Source of the DNA: Pseudofabraea citricarpa
Lineage: Eukaryota > Ascomycota > Leotiomycetes > Helotiales > Dermateaceae
Assembly: GCA_029641185.1 (NCBI GenBank)
Contig: JAPWGK010000030.1
Coordinates: 186,001 to 250,000 of the forward strand
DNA: 64,000 nucleotides
Reading direction: 5' to 3'
The notes beneath the pieces were generated by a model that saw nothing but the letters and a program-made list of their open reading frames with translations, was not told where the DNA came from and ran no database searches. A program made the translations under genes and the position numbers. Below, one piece after another: positions 33,165 to 45,152 of this stretch. The first letter of the stretch is position 1, and each line of letters begins with the position of its first letter.

Positions 33165-33760
33165 CCTCGGATACCAAATTCACCAAGTACTTCTTCTTTT
33201 TGATATTAGCGCTACCCGGTTCCGTAAGCTTGAGTATTTGTACTCTCACAAAGCAAAACAACAAAGCAAACATGATACGGCTACTTGGGTTGAGGATTAC
33301 TGGCTGTAGGGTTACTAGCTTTAGAGCGATTTAGTTCCCGTGGGGCTTTGTCGAAGTAGGAAACATACCCCAAATAGCGATAGGGAAACCACGCTGGCGT
33401 CTTAGAACTAAATGTTGGCCAACTATCATCTCGTATAAATTTTTTGGTTTCTTTTGTTTTTTCCCTTTGCCTCGGATATCAAATTCACCAAGGAATCCCC
33501 CCCCCCCCCGCCCCCGGTTACCTTGAGTATTTATATTCTCACAAAGCAAAATAACAAAGCAAACATGATACGGCTACTTGGGTTGAGGATTACTGGCTCT
33601 CAAAAGATTAAGTTACCTGCAGGGCTTCACGGAATTAGGAAACATACCCCAAGTAGCGATAGGGAAACCACGCTGGCGTCTTAGAACTAAATGTTGGCTA
33701 ACTATCATCTCGTATAAATTTCCTTTTGTTTCTTTTTTCTTTTGCTCTTTTGCGATAGCG
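33165..33760. repeat. 305-bp tandem duplication
   Basis: Two adjacent copies, starting CCTCGGATA at 33165 and 33470. Shared blocks include CTCACAAAGCAAAA, ATGATACGGCTACTTGGGTT, GAGGATTACTGGCT and a long stretch around ACCACGCTGGCGTCTTAGAA. Differences are mainly transitions and small indels. The start of the unit resembles, in inverted orientation, the sequence around 27380-27420. Confidence 0.8.
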
Positions 33761-34994
33761 AATATTCTCGCTACTAAGGCGAAGGTACCTGTTGAATTCA
33801 CTATACGCTAGCAAACATGGCCCTTATCAGAGCGAGGTATTATATACTTGCGAAAACTAATTGTCAAGAATAAGGGCCTCGAGGGGCAGCAGAAGCTGCT
33901 GATATCACAAAGCTTGGTATTACCGCTTGTTGTACTCATACCTATATCTTATCTTATATTCGTTTCCATTCTTTACATCTTTTTTACAGGCGTCGAACGC
34001 GTGCGTTTCTGCGACTCTGGCTCGAGCACATGCGCTCTTCCCATCCAAGTTCAAAGATGCTGCAATGGCGGTTCTTCAAATTATTGCAGACATGTTCTCT
34101 TCGCAAAGGTGCCAGCGAGCAAGCAGTCTGACGGAGATTACTAGCACAAGGCAGACTGGGTCGCCCTGCGTATATTTTACCTAGAAAGTTCTTGAGCTAA
34201 TACTCACAAAAGGTGACTTCTCGTCTTCTGTTCTTTTTGCTTCTCTAGCTAACATTGTGTTTCGATTCATTCAAGCCATAAATGCGCGTTCGCGTCCTTT
34301 CTTCCCGGTTCTGATAACGTGCCGCGCGAGTCTCGCCTGGCTGCGTTGTCCTCCCTTTTCATTCTATCCAAGGAACCGTGATATCAATTGCCAGGTTACC
34401 ATTCTTTGAGAAGGTCATACATATAGAATTGACTCGAGGTAGCATTTTTCTTCGTGGCTCTTGGGATTGGCTGCAAAGATGCAGAGCGATGACACGCATG
34501 ATCATACGTCCTTAAAAACGGAAGTCGCGCAATTTAATTGAGAAAGGGGACGACGGTTCCTTCCAAAACATCGCGCTGCTCCTTTCTGGACTGCTCTATG
34601 GAATTATCCAAGTCTTTTCAGAATCCAGATACTCTTTCAAGGATATTCTTCGAAGCTGCCTCACAAATCTCTCAGTATCCACGGCATTGTGGAATTGACT
34701 TTCAGTTCAAAGCCAGAAGATGAAAACACCAAGAAGCGGTAAAACTGTCTATAAGATTCAACAGCCACAGTAACTTCAAGGTCCCAGAGGCATGGGGTTT
34801 CTAGAAGGCAGAACAACTTGAACGTATCTAGTTGTTCTAAACCTTTCAACCGCTAGCCACTCACGCCCCTCGAGAATTCCAAAGAAGATACCTAATCCGC
34901 GAGATTAATACTTCAATCAAGCTATCCTTCACTCTTTCGTCACAACCAAACAGCAACTCAGCAACCCAACTCCCTCGCATATCCAAAGATCAAC
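33761..34994. other. Intergenic; no gene seen
   Basis: AT-rich near the repeat, becoming more ordinary towards the next gene. Frames near 33848-34184 overlap each other and show no domain. Confidence 0.4.
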
Positions 34995-35543
34995 ATGGCG
35001 GAACAACAAGAGCCTACAAACCAGCCAGTAACACCTCAACGCAAACGATCAAAACCACACTTCGTTCCACACTCCAAGCCCCAGGCTCAGATTCGACTCA
35101 GCGCGCTTGATATCAAGCTGGTCAACTGGGCCACGCAGCGGGATCCCATTCTCACACTCAACCAGATCCTCACCGTCGCTAATCAAGATGCTGATGCACC
35201 GCCACCGAAAGGCTCGCCAGGTCGTACGCCATCGGGCGGGTGGGTCGTTAAGAAATTGAGGAGGATTGGACTGAAGGGTGGCGACCATGAACTGGCTGTT
35301 CGCTTAAGGCATACGGGAAAGCGGTGGTGCAATATCCGCAATGGCTACACATTCTGGGATCCGTATGGTGGTTGGGATGGAAGCTACGAGGAGATTACAA
35401 AGGAAATGGAGCTGCAGCTCAAGACGAGAGAAGAGATGAAGTATCTTGGTCGTGCACAGGAAACGGATGATGATGGAGGCGAGGAAGATGAGGACGATAT
35501 CATGGCTGACGGAACTGCGGATGACCCTTTTATTGTGCAATGA
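34995..35543 (+). CDS. Unrecognised basic-core protein, paralogue C
   Basis: A single exon of 182 residues. It shares the core of paralogues A and B: DIKLVNWATQRDPIL, GGWVVKKLRRIG, LAVRLRHTGKRWCNIRNGY and FWDPYGGWDGSYEEI. An extra Pro/Gly-rich loop of about 10 residues separates the first two blocks. The tail is short and acidic (DDDGGEEDEDD) and ends DDPFIVQ; there is no clear IDLTLD motif. The opposite strand and higher divergence indicate an older duplication or the ancestral copy. The ATG follows a C/A-rich leader (CCAAAGATCAACATGG). Function unknown; a small nuclear basic protein is plausible. Confidence 0.72.
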   Translation: MAEQQEPTNQPVTPQRKRSKPHFVPHSKPQAQIRLSALDIKLVNWATQRDPILTLNQILTVANQDADAPPPKGSPGRTPSGGWVVKKLRRIGLKGGDHELAVRLRHTGKRWCNIRNGYTFWDPYGGWDGSYEEITKEMELQLKTREEMKYLGRAQETDDDGGEEDEDDIMADGTADDPFIVQ

Positions 35544-36178
35544 GTTATGTATGAGATAGGTACCTGAGGGTATTCGCTTTTGACAGCGACAGGACGGGCT
35601 TCTCTACCGTGAAATGATTAACCAGCCTTGCAATGCCAATTTATTTCACATCCATGATTATGAACCTTCAAAAACACTCTGAGGACTTCTTAAAACGTCC
35701 AGAAATCCAAAAACCTTCATTTTCAATGAAATATTTTGATTGATAGCACTATCTTAATTTCCAGATTTTCAAGTGCATTTTTGGACACAAAATTCGATGA
35801 CTAAGAAGTATCTGAGTATTGAAAGTGATCCAATAATTCTCGAACGTCTGAATGAATGAACATGCAAGTGGTAACCCCTGAATTAAGCGAAGCGACGAAT
35901 AAATCACATCTCACGACTTATCAATAAAAGCCCAGATAACACAACCATAAAGTACCAGTATCTCACAAAAGACGCACTCCTTTAATCTTATGCGCACGCG
36001 ACTCAAGAAAGGAGTATATACCAAAGACAGAAACAAACCTTTTTGGACAAATCACTTGATCATATCAAACAAATATATCGTGAAAGACATTATCATTCAT
36101 AGGCCCCTCATTTGATCTTAGGAGGGGGTATAAATCTAATCTAGAAAACCAAAAACGCCAGCCCCAAATAACCAAGAT
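35544..36178. other. Convergent intergenic region
   Basis: 635 bp of AT-rich sequence between paralogue C and the multicopper oxidase, which converge. No gene seen. Confidence 0.5.
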
Positions 36179-38114
36179 CTACTTTTGAGAATTCTCCCAG
36201 TCGGTCTGGAACTCGACGACTTCCGGCCAGTGCGTCTCGTTGCCATACACGCTGCCTCCATATTCTAGGTAGCCCTGCACATCCGGGTACGGGACGCGGC
36301 TGAGGACTTCCGTCTCGTTGCCAAAGACCCACACCGTCTGCATGCCCATGACCATGTGCTGCAGGATATGGCAATGGATCATCCACACACCAGCTTGGTT
36401 GACAGGCAAACGCCAGGCTCTCCAGCCCATGGCGGTGCCGTTCTTCGTCTTGTCGGCATATCTATAAAGCATGCTAGTGTCTCTTCTCAAAGGTTCTGCG
36501 CCTCCCCATTTGATCTCGTTCTCCGTCGCGTTGTACGTCCCGTTTCCTGACCCGAGATCCCAGTAGTGCTCGCCGTGCGCGTGGAAGGGATGCACGTCCA
36601 ACCCACCACTGTCGGCTCCTGTGTTCTGGATGACGATCTCGAGCACTTCGCCGATCAGAGCTGGGAAGGCACGTGTTACGGGGTCGAGACCGCTGTTGTT
36701 GAGCGCTCTTTCCATGGAGGGGAAGTTGCTCTCTCCTTCGTTCTTGTAAAGGGATACGAGGATTGGCTCTTGGGGGAATGTCTCAGTCCATGGGTAAGAG
36801 TTCTGGACCCAGACTGTAGGGCCGCGCACGCTCTGGTGGACCGTCATGGTGATACGGCGCGTGACTTCAGCTGCGGTGGGGAAGTATGGGTCCGGTGTGA
36901 TGGGGTGCAAGTCGTAGTCGAGGAAACCTCTGGTGGTATTTGGCAGAGTGAGAGGTGCTTTTACTGGTGGGTAGCGGGTGGTGTTTGATCGGGGCCCGTA
37001 GTTGATGACTGCAAATGTGCGTGTCACGGTTGGTCTGTCACGGGACTCGATTTGCATTATGTAGGTGCTCTTCTCGGGGTTCTCCTTTGCTTGGAAGAGG
37101 AAACTGTAGCGTTGTCCGGAACCAGCTTGCAAGTGGTCGACTTGTACGGGTTGCGAATAAGCCCTGTTAAGATGTTAGTTAATGAACCGGTTGGGTTTGG
37201 AGAATGCGCTTACCCATCAGCTTCGATAACGGTCATGTTCTCGTGTCCTTCAATGGCCATAGAAACGAAAGAGAGAGCGGTGGCACCAACGACCCTGAAG
37301 CGGTATAACTTGCCAGCCTCGACGTTGATTGTCGAGATACTTGAGTTGCATACAGTGCCATTGGCGGTTCCGCCTCCCTTACCGTTCACAAGGATCATTG
37401 CTGACTCGCCACTCCACACGAGTGGTGAAGCAACCAATCCCTTCTCAATCGTCGCATCATCTTTGGGGAAGACATCTTGAAGAAAGACGATTTTCTCCTC
37501 GTCATACTCGTACGGCACTACTAAGTCTTCGACAATCAATGGACCCGCTGCAGAGATCGCTTGGAAACCCTACATCGAGAATTAGATTGGCAGTTTGAAA
37601 GATCAAAAGAGTAAAACTCACAACGTGGGAGTGGTAGAAGTAGGTTCCTGCATGGCCAAGGGGCACGTTGATCTCGTAGTCGAAGAAATGCTTCGGTGGA
37701 ATAGGCCATTGACTCGCTAAGGGTGTTCCATCACTGAAAGGTGATACTGCCATAGAAAGACCATGCCAGTGCTATATTAGAGTTAGCGACAAAGACCTAT
37801 CAATAAAAGGAGGTATTGCGTACCATAGTAGTGTTCTGGTGTTCCATATCATTGTAAACCCGAATCCAGTATGTCTTTCCTTCGGTTAGGCGAAGGGCGG
37901 GACCTGGAGAAGTGCCGTTGACAAGCACAACAGGCTTGGTCGGCATACAAGACTGAGTAATATTACTCTCGGTGACATGTAGCACGGCATCGGGAATAAA
38001 AGAACCATTATGCACCGAAGAATAGTAAGCCGAGGTGCCGGTGAGCAGTGAGAGCCAAAGCAAAAAGAGCGGAGCTAAGGCGCGAGAGAAAGAGAAGTGC
38101 TGAGAGGGAAGCAT
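36179..38114 (-). CDS. Secreted multicopper oxidase (ascorbate-oxidase-like)
   Basis: Four exons on the minus strand, 38114-37824, 37771-37622, 37569-37214 and 37163-36179, with introns of 50-52 bp, encode 593 residues. A signal peptide is visible in residues 1-29 (LFLLWLSLLTGTSA). Copper ligands occur in four motifs: HWHG at 98-101, HSH at 144-146, HPFHAHG at 457-463 and HCHILQHM at 529-536. The last includes the Cys-His pair of the type 1 site; a Met follows (MVMGM). No C-terminal membrane segment is present, so it is not an Fet3-type ferroxidase. It resembles fungal ascorbate-oxidase/laccase-like enzymes that oxidise phenols with O2. Asn-linked sites (NXT/S) are frequent. The copper would come via the ATX1 route. 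Confidence 0.93.
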
Positions 38115-40014
38115 CGTGACGTCTGATTAGAGTTAATAATGAGGACGGTTGAGAAGATTCTTTCCACGACGACGCCCCAGCCAGATACTTAAAGGGTTGG
38201 AGTCTTGCAGCGTCCAGCCTGGCGAGTGGGGAGCAGAGATGATGGGGAAGGACGAGGGACGACCAGCCATTCCTTGTTCACTTGGCCCCATCCTCAAGCC
38301 CCGCCACGCGAAGAGACCCATGGCCAAGGCCAAATTGCCCAAGTATCACAGCTGAACCTTGATTGCCTGTATGGCAGTGTCTGCTGCTGCTGACAGCCGT
38401 GGTCGATAAAAATAAAAGCGTGCTCTGTAGATCCTAATCCCGATCAATTCGGCGACCATCAGCCAGCCCCGCTGGCAGTGTCCAACGTGGCATGGGCTCA
38501 ACTCCCAGTGCTGCGGCCATATGTTCCCTCACTCCCACCTCGACACTGATCGACACAGATTTAAAATGCACGTTAAACAAGCTTCTTTCATGCCAACCCT
38601 GCTCCCAATAGGAAGCCCTCGTTTAGCGGCCGAACTTCAACAAGATGTTCCTTCGGCATGATCTTGGATTTGCCATGCATTCGGGATCAGGTCTGCGGGA
38701 GCGTGCTCGGACTTTGCCCGTCTTCCTTCGCTGAGAATCTTCCTATCCAGAGATCAATCAGATCGTGAAGGAGCATCAAAGGAGACGGGAAGGTATCGAG
38801 TTTCACAGACCAACCGGCCGGAGTCCGTAGCGCTGATGAGTTACGGGGTGGCACAACATAGGTAGCTAATCAACTGCGCAGCCCGACTTGTCAGCTATCC
38901 AGCTATTCAGCTACGGGATATTCACACATACAGTCAGACCTGCAGAGCTCGGCAAGCAGAGACATTACAGCGCATTTATGCTTTCCACCATTCACGCTAC
39001 CCCCATCTTACAGCCTATCACTCAGTGCTCACTGATCCCAGGAGCAAGCAAAGACCAGAGTACCCGAAAAAATCAAATAAATGATGATTTTGGATTTTAC
39101 CTTTGTCTTGTCCCCTTCTTAAAATTGCGATGGGCGGTCATGCTGAGACCGAGATGCCATTTCTTTTCGTTCGTCCCAAGATCCCGAATTCCTTCATCGG
39201 TTCGTGAGAGCAGTACCAAGCAACCAGTTCCTGCATCCTCCCAAGCAAGAGATGTCGATTTGTCAAGCTTCGCTATCTAAGGAGTTGAGAGAGGGATCGA
39301 GTTGTGTGGTGAGGGGCTTGGCTTGACTTGACTTTCACTCCTGGACCCGGAACCCGAGCACAGCCGGACCCCAAAGTTTAAAGCTACCTGCTGTACGGCT
39401 TTATTTACGAAGTCGCTAAATCTAAAGCGGTGGCAATCCTCTGCATTCCTCTTCCTATTGGATCACCAGAGCTTCACTCTTTAGAGCGATGTGAAACGTA
39501 CAACTTCTTCCAGAGATTGGCCGGAAGTCTGGCAAAAAGACTCATCACGAGCCATGAATTTGGCGAGATCCGTGCCTCGAGAAACGAAAGACAGCCTTTC
39601 TTTCACCACTCTTGATTGCAGCGTGAGGTTTGTGGATGAAGCCATTGGATACCGTGACAGGACGAACTATATAAGATTAACTCGATGCAGCCTGGAACTC
39701 TACGTAAAGCCACAGCCATAGCGTAAAAAGCCCAGTCATATCCGAGAAAGAAAACGAGAGAAAAACTTCCCCTTTGATCAAACATTAAAGCCACTCATGG
39801 GCCAAATTCAAACGCCTTGCTTGCGAAATCAAAATGCATTCAGTTGTCGGGTATCTCTAGGCGTTTGCTCTCCCCCATCCTCGGACGCCATCCTTTGGGG
39901 ACATGCTAATTAAACGCTCATGCTCCTATCCCATGTTTGAAGAAAAACCAAATAATCCGAAACCAGAGGGGCAAATGCGACCGTATGACGAAAACTCCCA
40001 TGCGACCTGATCCT
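38115..40014. other. Long intergenic region; no gene seen
   Basis: About 1.9 kb upstream of the multicopper oxidase and downstream of the Ser/Thr-rich gene. Several short frames exist (for example 38888-39280, without an ATG start) but none shows a domain or splice continuity. CT- and CA-rich stretches occur. Confidence 0.45.
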
Positions 40015-41432
40015 TTATACTTTACTGTTCTCTTCGCTCTTTTCTTCCACCTTCTCCTTCTCCACCTCAGCTGGAGAATCACTTACTTCACCCCACCCAG
40101 AGTTGTTGCGGCTAATTCTTCCCACTGGAGCACTCGAGTCACGAGGACTTGCAAGCGGACTGCCAGTAACAGGATTTCCTACGACACTGCCATTGATGCT
40201 CTCGGCTCTTCCATGTCCAAGCATACCGCTCTTGACACTGCTACCATCACCTGCTGTTGATTGCTTTCCTGCATAGTAGCTGTTGCGGTCACTCGGCAGA
40301 GCAGGAGTAACACCGGTGGCGGAGTATAGGCTTGCCCTTTCAGCTGCACCTACGTTCGCCCGTCCTTGATGTAGACCAGTATTGGCTGCATTGGCATTGG
40401 ATTCGATATTAGAGCTCAAAACACTTAGGGGAAGACTTTCCCGACTGCCACCAAATAATGAAGAGGGCGCCAGGGCACGGACAGACGCGTCTGTATCCAT
40501 AGAACGTCTTCTGCGTCGCTTAGATGACGAGGCCAGAGTCAAGATGGATGCATTGTCGGTAAGGAGGTTGTTGGCCGTCGCTGTGTTGTAGGTAGCTGGG
40601 TGGCCCCCACTGCCAGCTTGTGGGATCAGATGTGCTGGTAGAGCGCTCGGTGGGGGAGAGGTAGGAAATTGGTGTGTGAACTGTATAGATTGTGTGTTGT
40701 GCCCACTGCCTGAAGCATGTCCTCCATTCTGTGCGTTGGTTGCGGGGGTCGCTGCTGCTGATTGAATAGTTGTAAGAGTCGTGGTCAACGATCGGACAGA
40801 TGGTGCTGGCGACGAGAATGTGCTATCATGTCCTCGAGCTGAACTGACTCCTCCGCCAACCGTTCCTGTTGTAGCATCACCCGATGACGCAGCGTGAGAC
40901 GGAGCTACATCCGAATGTGCTGCATCGTGATCCGTTGCCATCGACTTGTTTCCTATGGTTGGTGGCGGGAGGCCATCCTCAGAAGATCGAATTGAGCCCC
41001 TCCTTCGACTCAGAGAGGATGTACTCGTTGTATTTCCAGTCGGCACCGTTGAAAAGGATTGATGGCCGTTGGCCGGTACTGTAGAGCCATTCACGGTGCC
41101 TGATTCGGGATATGGGTTGTTATTCTTAGATACGCTGTTCTTCTTCGAATGCGGCTTCAACTGGTAGTTATTTCGTTTCGCGCTTGAGGGCTGCGCTGCG
41201 TCAGCTGTAGAGGAGCTGCCTTTAAAGTTTGCGAGTTTCTTCATCCATGTCGAAAATGGGCGACGGCGGCCGGATCTGTCTGGACGTTCAACTGTGCTTG
41301 TTAGTAAATGTCGTGAAGCCATATATTCAGAATACTGCATAGGCAGCAAAACTGCTCAGCGCTTCAGCACTGAATCGGTTGAGGCTTACCAGATGATTGC
41401 TGTGCGGGTTGCGCGGGTTCTGTGGTTGCCAT
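40015..41432 (-). CDS. Ser/Thr-rich low-complexity protein
   Basis: Two exons on the minus strand, 41432-41390 and 41291-40015, with a 98-bp intron (GTAAGC...ACAG), encode 439 residues. The model starts MATTEPAQPAQQSSV and continues into ERPDRSGRRRPFSTWMKKLANFK, the most conserved-looking, basic segment. The rest is rich in Ser, Thr, Asn, Gly and Ala with a second basic patch SSKRRRRRSMDTD. The C-terminus is a Lys/Glu block (EVEKEKVEEKSEENSKV). Largely disordered by composition. I do not know its function. It is divergent from MLH3, 594 bp apart. A start inside exon 2 is possible but the spliced start has the better context. Confidence 0.75.
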
Positions 41433-42026
41433 TGCGAACGAGGAGAGAGCTCACGATAAACAGAAAGATGGGATAAGGTGGCTCAGGGTCGAAAGTGGGA
41501 AGAAGATGTGTGCGCGGCCACAGAAGAAGCTGGCCTGGTGAGTAGATATGAGAAGAGAGTGTGAAGCTGAAAGCGCAAGTTGTCAACAAAATGAGTGAAT
41601 GGCACATGGGAGCGCGAATCATCGCTGATGACCTCAAAGCCCGCGTTGTTTCCCTGCCAAGACCGACCCACCATCACGTGAGCTGGTCTGGATGCTTTGG
41701 CGTGCTCTGGGAGCTTCCAGAATTTGATCCTTCGATGTGCAACAACAACAACGAACGACAAAGATCTCCCTGTCTTAGCCACGCATCTCCACAGCTTCTA
41801 GAAGCCACCCCAAAGCTCAGACGGTACTGTCACCGATATCGTTCCCTCTGCCGCTCATTGCTCAACATTCGCTACTGATCGATCCGATGTTTCTGATGAT
41901 GCTGGACCAGCAACCCTCTTTGAAAGAGGAAGTCGCAGCCTGTTCTTTATCGTTCTGCTTGATGCCTTGAATTTCACATCAGGAATACAGATAATTTCAC
42001 GTTGGTATAAATCATTGTCGCTCAGA
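41433..42026. promoter_or_regulatory. Divergent promoter region
   Basis: A 594-bp spacer between the Ser/Thr-rich gene and MLH3. No specific site identified. Confidence 0.4.
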
Positions 42027-44957
42027 ATGTCCATACAACCTTTGCCACCGCACGTCATTGCTCAAATAAAGTCTTCCATCGCCATCACCAGTCTCAATGG
42101 CGTTGTCTTTGAGCTTTTCAAAAATTCTTTGGATGCAGGTGCTACGCGGGTTGATATTTCTGTAGATTACAGCCGAGGTGGATGTGTAATCGAGGATGAT
42201 GGGCTGGGGATACTACCCTCTGAATTTGCGGAGAGTGGAGGACTTGGGAAACTACATCGTAAGCACGATAATCACTTTATATGGATAGAGCTAATATTCT
42301 CATAAGATACCTCCAAGCTCCATGCTAATTCTCCAACTCATGGAAGTCGGGGCAGCTTTCTTGCTTCTCTGGCCGCTTTATCTTTCATCTCAATCACATC
42401 CCATCACCACTTGCACCATTCTCATAACTCCTTGAGCATGCATAAATCAAGTTATGTAACTCGTCAAATTCCAACACCACCTCTTCAGTATCTGACATGT
42501 TCTAACCATGGCACTCGAGTGCTTGTCCGAGACCTCTTTGGTAGCATGCCTGTGCGTGTCAAGCAAAGACCACCTACTTCGGATGTGCAATTTGGGAAAA
42601 GTAACATTTGGCATGAGCTGAAACGAGGCCTGGTTGCAATGTTACTCTGTTGGCCCAATGATGTTTCTATCATGGTACGAGAGAGTGGTACCACTCACAA
42701 GTTCTCCATCCGACCGAACATCACCACACCAGTCGCAGCGGCACCCAATGTGACTGATGTCGCCAAGGCGTCCAGTATTCTTACACAAGTATCATATATC
42801 ACCACTGGAGAAATACCCTCTTGGGTTCGCATAAGCGCTTCGACATCATCACTTAGTATTACTGGTGCCATCTCCCTCGTTCCCAATGCCAATAAGCATG
42901 TTCAATTTCTTGCCTTTGGGCCGCATGCTTTACTACCAATGGAAGGACAGAGCATGTTTTATGATGAGATCAATCACATCTTCACCAACTCCGCATTTGG
43001 ATATGAAGATGAGAGTGCCGAGCTTGATGAATATGAGAGAGATCGAAGAGCAAAGGATGGCCGGTACAAGGGGAATGGATACACAAACAAAGAGCTGCGA
43101 GGAGGTAGAAAAGGTGTTGATCGATGGCCGATGTTCTATATTAATATCCAACCCATTTCCTCTGCGAAAACCTCGCATGATTTAGACGACATTCTAGGTG
43201 GCAAGGGGAAGTCTCTAAGTGCCATAACTAATCTTCTACAAGCAGTAATATTTGAGTTTCTCAAGAAAAATCATTTCCAACCGCGAGCTTCTCAGGGCCG
43301 ACCATCTGAGAAGATAAAACAGACCAGACGAGAAGCTTTGATCCAGGTGAACCCCGGTGTGGAGCCAGTGTTGCGTAGCCAAAGCACTCCAGCAGTTTCT
43401 CCAACTGATGACTCTGCTGTGACTGAATCTAGCGTGGCTAGAAAGCGACCTCGGCGAAGCATCAGTGTCCAACCGAACTTGAAGCGGCATCTTTCTAATC
43501 TGGATTCTCCATTTCACGGCTGGTCAAGAGTCAAAAGCGGTGCAACATCATCTAAATTTGGAAACTCTGCGTCTAATAATCACTCATGTGAGGTTATAGG
43601 TGAAATAGATGAGTCTGCCACGGGCTCCTTGAGAAATCGAGATGAACTTGGTATCGATGTATTGACTTCCACCAAAGGCTTGGTGTCCAAATCAGGAAAA
43701 CTTGTCAAGCGACCATTTACAGAGGTTCAAAACCGGCAAGAAAAAGTGAAGAAGTCAACTGATGATTCTGGGTCCAAAGACGAAGATAAAACAGTACTTT
43801 GGACGAATCCAATCACTAGAGTAACCTCTCTGGTAGACCTCAGAAGTGGTCGAGTTCTACCAGCATCAGAGTCTACTGCGCCCAAACGAATAAGTACACG
43901 ACTAGCTGGGAGTTCCAGTTTGAAAGCTGGGCAAAATAGTTCTTGGATCAACGATCTTCTAAAAGATTGGGATAATCCTGTTTATAAGCCAGCAGAGTTA
44001 CCAATTCCACAAGCTGTGCTGGATGAGGGGCCAATCTCTGATATTCAAAAGCCACAGGGACGACGGCATTATCATCACTGTTCCCACTTCGACGCCAACA
44101 CAGCCACAAACAAACCGCAAGTCTTTGATCAGCGGATCTCGAAAGAGTCGTTACAGAAATCAGAGGTAATATCGCAAGTCGATAAGAAATTCATTCTTGT
44201 CAATGTCCCTCTCCCAATGGCAGGAGAATCTGGGAATGACAGCTTAGACACTCTATTGGTCATCATAGATCAGCACGCGGCGGACGAGAGGGTGCGTATC
44301 GAAGCACTGATGGAGGACTTATGCAACAAAGCTGCCACTGGCGAAGCTGCAACACATCTCGATAAGCCAATATCCTTCGACATATCCAGCAAGGAAACGC
44401 CACTATTGCGCAAACTCCAATCCCACTTCGCCAAATGGGGCATCCGCTATGAGCTCCCGGAGAACCCCACCCCAGGCAACTCCGAGAAGGTCCAGAAGAT
44501 GACGGTGCGCGGTCTCCCGTCTGGGATCGCGGAGAGATGCAGGCTGGATCCCAAACTCCTCATCGACCTCGTCCGAACCGAAGCGTGGGCGAGAGAAGAG
44601 AAGGGAATCAAGCACCTCTCAACTTCCCCACCGAGTATAGGTGACTCCAAGCATGCCTGGCTGCAGAACATCCACGATTGTCCACGTGGGATTATCGAGC
44701 TGCTGAACTCGAGAGCGTGCAGGAGCGCTATCATGTTCAATGACGAGCTGTCCAACGACGCGTGCAAGACTCTCGTCCAGAGGCTTGCCGCCTGTGCATT
44801 CCCCTTCCAGTGTGCCCATGGGAGACCGAGCATGATCCCGCTGGTGAACCTGGGGAAGCTCGGTGGCGATCCGTCAGGGTCAGAGGGAGAAGGGGAGATG
44901 ATCACGAAGGAGAGGAGTTTTGGGGCATCTTTTAACCGATGGAAGAGAGGTGTTTGA
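42027..44957 (+). CDS. MLH3: DNA mismatch repair endonuclease MLH3
   Basis: Two exons, 42027-42258 and 42307-44957, with a 48-bp intron (CTAAT branch), encode 960 residues. The GHKL ATPase domain begins at once: FELFKNSLDAGATRVDI, then EDDGLGI, then HTSKLH and the GSRGSFLASLAALS lid region. The metal-binding endonuclease motif DQHAADERVRIE lies near residue 732. The C-terminal zinc-site motif has CRSAIMFND and FPFQCAHGRP. These define MutLgamma's MLH3 subunit, which pairs with MLH1 in mismatch repair and in meiotic crossover resolution. The linker (about 380-640) is polar and variable, as usual. The spliced N-terminus is strongly supported by the restored ATPase motifs. Confidence 0.95.
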
Positions 44958-45152
44958 TCTAGTTATCAATAAATTACTTCCGCTTCATGCGTCTCGTCAC
45001 TTGTCTATCCATCTACCTGCTCAGTCCTATATCATTCATCAAGATGTGCAGAAAAGTCGGGGCCCCCCTCTCCCAAAAGAAAAGAAAAATGAAAAAAAAA
45101 ACTAAGAAGAAAAGAATGAGAGAGCTGGCTGCTGTAATGCAAGCTAGCGAGC

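Noticed and set aside
33848..34184. Overlapping plus-strand frames right of the 305-bp duplication
   Set aside because: Two frames over the same bases, neither with a domain; AT-rich repeat border.
38888..39280. 130-residue plus-strand frame upstream of the multicopper oxidase
   Set aside because: No ATG at the start, no domain, mixed composition; looks like chance.
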